Source of the DNA: Armatimonadota bacterium
GTDB taxonomy: Bacteria > Sysuimicrobiota > Sysuimicrobiia > Sysuimicrobiales > VGFF01
Assembly (NCBI GenBank): GCA_016868955.1
Contig: VGFF01000118.1
Location: 1 to 6,217, forward strand
Length of the DNA: 6,217 nt
Direction: 5' to 3'
Shown here: piece after piece, positions 1 through 6,217 of the stretch
How the letters are laid out: the number at the start of each line of letters is the position of its first letter
Numbering within the stretch: position 1 is the first letter of the stretch
Program-made: the position numbers and the translations under genes
The notes under the pieces: model-generated
Database searches by the model: none
What the model was told of the DNA's origin: nothing
Seen by the model: the letters and a program-made list of their open reading frames with translations, nothing else

Positions 1-91
1 CCGAACCTATTGTATTACGGCCGGGAGATCCCTGCTAAACTTGAGACGTCGTGTGGACGCCGGCACCATTTGTGCAAGACTCCTGCCTGAC
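1..91 (+). other. Upstream region of purK, no recognised gene
   Basis: This stretch is less GC-rich than the rest of the window and holds no gene I recognise. The purK frame is open back to base 2, but the residues it would encode are unlike PurK. The partner gene purE, often found just upstream of purK, does not show its C-terminal end here in any frame. A weak promoter candidate is TTGAGA (41-46), 17 bases, then CACCAT (64-69), which matches the -10 consensus at only three positions. A second -10-like TATTAC lies at 13-18, but its -35 would be outside the window. No strong Shine-Dalgarno precedes the ATG at 92. The promoter assignment is tentative. Confidence 0.4.
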
Positions 92-1279
92 ATGATCGTA
101 GGCGTACTCGGTGGCGGCCAACTCGGTTGGATGCTGGGACTCGCTGGCCGAGCGCTCGGCGCACGCTGCCGCTTCCTCGATCCCAATCCCGATTCGCCGG
201 CCCGACACGTCGGGGATCACGTCGTCGCACGGTTCGACGATGGGGCCGCACTGCAGGCGTTCGCGACCGGCCTGGCCGCCGTCACGTACGAATTCGAGAA
301 CGTGCCCGTCGAATCCGCGCGGGCACTGGCGTCCAGGTTACCCGTCATGCCCGCCCCCGAGGCCCTCGCGACCGCGCAGGATCGTCTTCATGAGAAGGAG
401 TTCTTCCACCGTCTCGGCGTTCCGACGCCCCGATACCGCAACGTTCGCGACGAACGCGATCTGCTCGAAACCGTCGTCAAGCTGGGTCTTCCGACAGTCT
501 TGAAGACGAGGCGCCTCGGCTACGACGGGCGCGGGCAGACGTTGATGACGGTCGCGACGGACCTCTCGCCGGCTTGGGAAGCGTTGCGCGGCGTCGCATT
601 GATCGCCGAGGAATTCGTCCCGTTCGATCGGGAGCTGTCCTTGATCGCGGTCCGCGGGCGCGACGGCGACGTGCGTTTCTACCCGCTCGTCGAGAATCAT
701 CACCGCGAAGGCATCTTGCGCGTGAGCCTGGCGCCAGCGCCCGACGTCGCGCCGGCGTTGCAAGCCGCGGCGGAATCATACGCGAAGCGGATCTTGACGG
801 AGCTGAATTACGTCGGCGTCCTGGCCATGGAGTGGTTCGAACGAAGCGGCGAATTGCTGGCGAACGAAATGGCGCCGCGCGTGCACAACTCCGGGCACTG
901 GACGATCGAGGGCGCGGCGACCAGCCAGTTCGAGAACCACCTGCGCGCGCTCGTCGGCCGGCCGCTCGGCCCCACGGATGTACCGGGCGTCGCGGCCATG
1001 ATCAACCTCATCGGCGAAGTGCCCGACCTCGCGGCCGCGGAAGGGAGCGAGGGAGTCCACGTCCATCGCTACGGAAAGTCGCCGCGGCCCAAACGAAAGA
1101 TGGGACACGTGACCGTGACGGCATCGACACGGGAAGAGCTTCTGACGCGCCTGACGCGGCTTGGTCCCGTGGGCGCGCCCGCGCTTTCCGCGGTCGGCGT
1201 TTTCTCGACGACTCCCGCGCTCGATCCGCGGCCGCCCGAGGTGTCCGACGCCGCGGGCACGAAGTCCTCGCCGCGGTGA
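92..1279 (+). CDS. purK: N5-carboxyaminoimidazole ribonucleotide synthase (PurK)
   Basis: This cytoplasmic ATP-grasp enzyme converts aminoimidazole ribonucleotide, ATP and bicarbonate to N5-CAIR, which the PurE mutase then uses in de novo purine synthesis. The 395-residue product starts with a Rossmann-like nucleotide loop, GGGQLG at residues 7-12, and YEFENV at 66-71. QDRLHEK (96-102) follows, then the ATP-grasp segments KTRRLGYDGRGQ (138-149), AEEFVPFDRELS (172-183) and the metal/ATP site NEMAPRVHNSGHWT (258-271), with E247 in AMEWF. The C-terminal MGHVTV (337-342) is also typical. The ATG at 92 is chosen because GVLGGGQLG must lie at the N-terminus. The frame is open further upstream (TTG at 41, GTG at 53), but the extra residues do not fit the family. 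The protein is about 40 residues longer than E. coli PurK (355 aa), mostly through a low-complexity C-terminal tail after residue 355. Its stop overlaps the next gene. No purE is visible in the window. Confidence 0.97.
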   Translation: MIVGVLGGGQLGWMLGLAGRALGARCRFLDPNPDSPARHVGDHVVARFDDGAALQAFATGLAAVTYEFENVPVESARALASRLPVMPAPEALATAQDRLHEKEFFHRLGVPTPRYRNVRDERDLLETVVKLGLPTVLKTRRLGYDGRGQTLMTVATDLSPAWEALRGVALIAEEFVPFDRELSLIAVRGRDGDVRFYPLVENHHREGILRVSLAPAPDVAPALQAAAESYAKRILTELNYVGVLAMEWFERSGELLANEMAPRVHNSGHWTIEGAATSQFENHLRALVGRPLGPTDVPGVAAMINLIGEVPDLAAAEGSEGVHVHRYGKSPRPKRKMGHVTVTASTREELLTRLTRLGPVGAPALSAVGVFSTTPALDPRPPEVSDAAGTKSSPR

Positions 1280-1968
1280 GCACCCTCCTCGTCTTCGACA
1301 TCGACGGCACGCTGATCCGCAACACGACCGCCGCCAAGCACGCGTTCGAAAACGCCGTTCGCGCCGTCATCGGCGACGGCGCCGAGATTCCATCGGTGCC
1401 CATGGCCGGTCGCACGGATCTCGCGATTCTCGCCGACATCCTGGCGTCGCTGCGCCCGGCGCCGGCGGCGGTCCAGCCGCACGCGGTCTTCGGCGCGTAC
1501 GTGCCGCTGCTGCGCGACGCCTTGCGCACGGACCCAGGCGAATTGTGCCCGGGCGTCGATTTGTTGCTGCCGGCGCTGGGGCGGCGCGACGACGTTTGGC
1601 TGGCGCTTGGCACCGGCAACGTCGAGGCGGGCGCGTGGCTGAAGCTCGCAGCGCAAGGCATCGACGGCGTCTTCGAGATCGGCGGGTTCGGCGGGCTGTC
1701 GCACGACCGTGACGTAGTGATCGGCGCCGCGATCGCGAACGCGCGCCGTCACTTCGACCTGCGATTTTCGCGTGTCGTCATCGTCGGCGACACGCCTCAC
1801 GACGTCCGCAGCGCTCAGGCGAACGGCGCGCATTGCCTCGCGGTCGCCACCGGCCGCTACGACGCTGCGGCGTTGCGCGCGGCCGGCGCGACGATCACGC
1901 TCGCCGATCTATCGGCATGCGCCGACGTTCTCGCCGCCATCGACGCGCTGCCGTTCGACGCGGCCTAA
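1276..1968 (+). CDS. HAD-superfamily hydrolase, phosphoglycolate phosphatase-like
   Basis: The 230-residue product is probably a cytoplasmic Mg-dependent phosphatase of the haloacid dehalogenase superfamily. Motif I is FDIDGTLI at 7-14 (nucleophile D8, acid/base D10). Motif II is the threonine of LGTGN (T113), motif III is probably K123 in WLKL, and motif IV is GDTPHD at 171-176. Residues of about 15-90, including AGRTD (44-48), form a helical cap as in phosphoglycolate phosphatase-type members. All catalytic positions are present, so it should be active, but the substrate cannot be read from the sequence. The GTG start at 1276 is the only suitable start directly before motif I. It overlaps the purK stop as GTGA, and only a weak GAAG (1261-1264) precedes it, which suggests translational coupling to purK. 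The open frame continues far upstream inside purK, but that part is antisense-like shadow. A link to nucleotide metabolism is inferred from position only. Confidence 0.92.
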   Translation: MSTLLVFDIDGTLIRNTTAAKHAFENAVRAVIGDGAEIPSVPMAGRTDLAILADILASLRPAPAAVQPHAVFGAYVPLLRDALRTDPGELCPGVDLLLPALGRRDDVWLALGTGNVEAGAWLKLAAQGIDGVFEIGGFGGLSHDRDVVIGAAIANARRHFDLRFSRVVIVGDTPHDVRSAQANGAHCLAVATGRYDAAALRAAGATITLADLSACADVLAAIDALPFDAA

Positions 1969-2027
1969 CGCCGGCGCCGGCCGCACTCGTCCATCCGTCT
2001 CGGCCCCAGGAACCGCGCGTCCGGCGC

Positions 2028-2033
2028 GGAAGA
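2028..2033 (+). promoter_or_regulatory. Ribosome binding site for the ORF at 2042
   Basis: GGAAGA lies 8 bases before the ATG at 2042, a good Shine-Dalgarno sequence and spacing. It supports 2042 as the true start of the downstream gene rather than the overlapping ATG at 2046, which is in another frame. The rest of the 73-base gap after the phosphatase stop contains a 12-bp palindrome GCCGGCGCCGGC (1970-1981) but no T-run, so I see no clear terminator there. The gene may therefore be read from the purK promoter. Confidence 0.6.
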
Positions 2034-2041
2034 ACAAGCGC

Positions 2042-2326
2042 ATGGATGCGCCGCCGAAACGACCGTCGATCGTCGCCGAAGTGGCGCGCTCCGACCTCCG
2101 GTTTCGCGACCTGCTCATCGAGTTCCCCTCGTTCTGGCGGACGTTCCGCGCGTTCCTGCGCGCGCCACGCCCAGCGTTCGCCGCGCTCGACAGCGACACC
2201 CAGGACCCGTTTCGCGGCGCATTCCTGTTCCTGACGGAAGCCCTAACGGCGAGATTCGCATCTCCGCGCTGTCCGTGGCAATGCCGGCGCACCTCGTCGA
2301 CTTCCAATCCACGCGCTGGCCGCTGA
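2042..2326 (+). CDS. N-terminal fragment of the frameshifted membrane protein
   Basis: This 94-residue open frame starts at an ATG with a well-placed GGAAGA. Residues 1-68 look genuine: a polar start, then FRDLLIEFPSFW (21-32), a basic-aromatic helix to about residue 48, and DPFRGAFLFLTEAL (55-68), the beginning of a probable membrane helix. From about residue 69 the product turns into Arg/Ser/Pro/Cys-rich sequence (RCPWQCRRTSSTSNP), typical of out-of-frame reading of GC-rich DNA. The natural continuation lies in the frame that overlaps it from about 2245. As it stands it would be a truncated, probably non-functional peptide. I do not recognise a family with confidence. Confidence 0.45.
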   Translation: MDAPPKRPSIVAEVARSDLRFRDLLIEFPSFWRTFRAFLRAPRPAFAALDSDTQDPFRGAFLFLTEALTARFASPRCPWQCRRTSSTSNPRAGR

Positions 2327-3082
2327 TCACCGGATCGCGAGATCAGCTGCTAAAGGCGTCCCGCCGATTGGCGATCGTCGAACGGGCACTGCCGTCACCG
2401 GCGGTCGCGCGAGCCTGGACCGCGCGTCCGGAGTGGCTCCTGCTGATCCGCACGCTGCCGCCGCCCCGATTCGACGAGATGATCGAGCGTCTGCGGACGC
2501 TGTCCGTCGCGGCGCCGCGCATTCTCGACGACGCCATCGAGGGCCGGTTCGCCAGAGCGAACGCCGGGGATGCAAGAACCTATCTTCGCGGTTACTTCAT
2601 GACCCTGCGCCAGACAGCGGCGGCGGCGTTGACGTGCCGCTCGACCGGAGCTCGCCGGTGCGCCGCAGCGATGGTCGTTGAAACCGGCGATCGCGTATCT
2701 CGTGCGCTTCTTGACGCTGTGGGCCATCGGCGCCTGGTTGTCCGTGCGCGTGCTCCAGCCGCGAGAGCCTTTACGTTGCCACCATATGTCGTCGCAGCCT
2801 ACACGGTCGGCTTCGCGGCGCCGTCGTGGGAGCTGGTGTCGTTCGCGGGAAATCTGTATTCCGGGACGACATTGTCGTGGTACGCGACCATCGCGAGCCA
2901 CTGGATGTCGATGCCGGCGACCGCCAGCCTGGTCGATCTCGCCCGCAGTGATAGGTTGTTCTCGTTCGAGAACGCGATCCTGGCGATGGGTCCCCTGTTG
3001 CTTCGGGGGATGATCGCGGCCGTCGCGGTGCGCGGGGCGAAAACGGCATTCTCCCGAACGCCCAACGTCTCGGGGGATCTAG
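2042..3082 (+). pseudogene. Frameshifted gene for a multi-pass membrane protein of unknown family
   Basis: The coding signal here changes frame several times. From 2042 to about 2240 the +2 frame (position modulo 3) is GC3-rich and reads like protein. From about 2245 to 2640 the +1 frame takes over. From about 2675 to 2755 the +2 frame has G or C in 27 of 29 third positions, against about half in the +1 frame. From about 2757 the +1 frame is good again. The pieces join into one protein of roughly 340 residues. It has an aromatic N-terminal helix region (EFPSFWRTFRAFLRAPRPAF), a hydrophobic segment in frame +2 (2687-2755, with YLVRFLTLWAIGAWLSV), and hydrophobic segments in frame +1 around LPPYVVAAYTVGFAAP and AILAMGPLLLRGMIAAVAV. 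This faintly recalls Yip1-like small membrane proteins, which is only a guess. A frame +2 TAG at 3080-3082, just before the terminator hairpin, may be the original stop. Real decay and sequencing indels cannot be told apart here. Confidence 0.65.
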
Positions 3083-3149
3083 CGTGGAAGTCCGATCGGA
3101 GCGAGGATGGCGGCGCCGGCGGCGCCATCCTCGCTCCGATCGGACTTCT

Positions 3150-3153
<4 letters not shown>
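2275..3153 (+). CDS. Middle and C-terminal part of the frameshifted membrane protein
   Basis: This 292-codon open frame begins with GTG but has no clear ribosome binding site, and its coding signal already starts about 30 bases upstream, so it is more likely a continuation than an independent gene. Residues 1-120 look like protein, including RPEWLLLIRTLPPPRFDEMI (51-70) and ARTYLRGYFMTLRQTAAAAL (100-119). Residues of about 131-163 are Arg/Val/Ala-rich filler lying opposite a better coding frame, which indicates two compensating indels. Residues of about 168-190 and 232-252 are likely membrane segments. The last 20 or so residues (from WKSDRSEDGG) are encoded by the terminator hairpin itself, so the present stop at 3151-3153 is probably not the ancestral one. 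It would be called as a hypothetical protein, and I assign no function. Confidence 0.45.
3087..3148. terminator. Bidirectional terminator-like hairpin, 26-bp perfect stem
   Basis: Bases 3087-3112 and 3123-3148 are exact reverse complements, giving a 26-bp stem with a 10-base loop (GCGCCGGCGG, 3113-3122). Each arm contains the self-palindrome TCCGATCGGA (3091-3100 and 3135-3144). The hairpin begins one base after the uvrA stop codon on the - strand and lies between two convergent genes, the usual place for a shared terminator. Neither side has a proper T-tract: the + side continues TCTAGCTCC and the - side CACGCTAGATCC. It would therefore act as a stem-only terminator, or as an RNA 3'-end protecting structure, as is often inferred in high-GC bacteria. 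Confidence 0.8.
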
Positions 3154-6113
<2,960 letters not shown>

Positions 6114-6123
6114 GCGATGAGGG

Positions 6124-6133
6124 TTCCTTCCTC
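6124..6133 (-). promoter_or_regulatory. uvrA ribosome binding site
   Basis: Read on the - strand this is GAGGAAGGAA, ending 10 bases before the uvrA ATG (6113-6111). The core GGAAGG gives about 12 bases of spacing, slightly long but acceptable. It supports the assigned start and directly abuts the duplicated 10-mer upstream. Confidence 0.65.
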
Positions 6134-6153
6134 GTAATTCCGGGTAATTCCGG
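6134..6153. repeat. Exact tandem 10-mer duplication in the uvrA leader
   Basis: GTAATTCCGG occurs twice head to tail (6134-6143 and 6144-6153), which is CCGGAATTAC twice on the uvrA strand, immediately upstream of the Shine-Dalgarno. The period is about one DNA helical turn, so two identical half-sites for a regulator are possible. A simple replication-slippage duplication is equally possible. It is an AT-containing island in very GC-rich DNA. I see no LexA-type box (CTG-N10-CAG or GAAC-N4-GTTC) in the 104 bases upstream of uvrA. Confidence 0.8.
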
Positions 6154-6166
6154 TTTTCCAGTACCG

Positions 6167-6217
6167 CTAGCGCGGCGCGGCGCCGCGCTTGTCCTTACCT
6201 ACCGGCCGCGGCCCGAG
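6167..6217 (-). CDS. Possible C-terminal tail of an upstream gene (partial)
   Basis: On the - strand one frame is open from the window edge to a TAG at 6169-6167, reading LGPRPVGKDKRGAAPR. The other two - strand frames hit stops near the edge. A basic, Gly/Pro/Arg-rich tail is common at protein ends in GC-rich genomes, and a same-strand gene 53 bases before uvrA would make operon sense. Sixteen residues are too few to identify a family, and chance is a real alternative. Confidence 0.25.
   Translation of the reverse strand, partial: LGPRPVGKDKRGAAPR
6169..6189. repeat. Short GC hairpin upstream of uvrA
   Basis: AGCGCGGC (6169-6176) and GCCGCGCT (6182-6189) pair perfectly around a 5-base loop (GCGGC). 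An overlapping exact 14-bp palindrome lies at 6175-6188. On the - strand it sits at the end of the possible upstream reading frame and is followed by AGCGGTACTGG, with no T-run. On the + strand TTGTCCTTACC follows, slightly T-rich. It could be a weak terminator or a leader structure, or only a product of the high GC content. Confidence 0.4.

Noticed and set aside
41..69. TTGAGA-17-CACCAT as the purK promoter
   Set aside because: The -10 match is poor (three of six) and the host sigma consensus is unknown. It is mentioned only within the upstream-region entry.
574..1275. Upstream extension of the phosphatase frame inside purK
   Set aside because: The extra residues are Arg/Ala/Gly-rich shadow of purK codons. 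HAD motif I must lie near the N-terminus, which the GTG at 1276 satisfies.
1960..1984. Palindrome after the phosphatase stop (GCGGCC / GGCCGC arms with an inner GCCGGCGCCGGC) as a terminator
   Set aside because: The stem is only 6 bp with a large loop and there is no T-run. Such palindromes are frequent by chance at this GC content.
2433..2681. A short + frame ORF (82 codons) overlapping the damaged membrane gene
   Set aside because: Its Arg/Ser/Pro-rich composition and poor third-position GC, compared with the overlapping +1 frame, mark it as a shadow.

Overview
This is a high-GC bacterial chromosomal segment with strong G/C bias at third codon positions. It carries housekeeping genes plus one damaged gene, and I see no phage, IS, CRISPR, tRNA or rRNA signal. 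The host cannot be named from the sequence alone. Base composition and UvrA style fit a GC-rich environmental bacterium, but that is only an impression.

Layout: 1-91 is an upstream region with no recognisable gene. Next, on the + strand, comes purK (92-1279), encoding the ATP-grasp enzyme N5-carboxyaminoimidazole ribonucleotide synthase of purine synthesis. It overlaps by 4 bases (GTGA) a HAD-superfamily phosphatase gene (1276-1968), so the two are very probably co-transcribed and translationally coupled. After a 73-base gap with a good ribosome binding site comes a stretch (2042 to about 3082) encoding a hydrophobic protein. Its coding signal jumps between two reading frames at about 2240-2260, 2640-2680 and 2757-2770. 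I read it as one membrane-protein gene broken by indels, either a true pseudogene or an assembly with errors.

The - strand carries a complete uvrA (6113 down to 3150), the damage-recognition ATPase of nucleotide excision repair. It converges on the broken gene. The convergent 3' ends are separated by a very strong perfect 26-bp inverted repeat (3087-3148), a probable terminator without a T-tract, and the two opposing stop codons share the palindrome CTAG (3150-3153). The uvrA leader contains an exact tandem duplication of a 10-mer (GTAATTCCGG) directly next to its Shine-Dalgarno sequence. A short open frame ending at 6167 on the - strand may be the tail of an upstream gene.

I found no evidence of a new multi-gene system. 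The points most worth checking are the frame-switching gene, the long inverted repeat and the duplicated 10-mer before uvrA.
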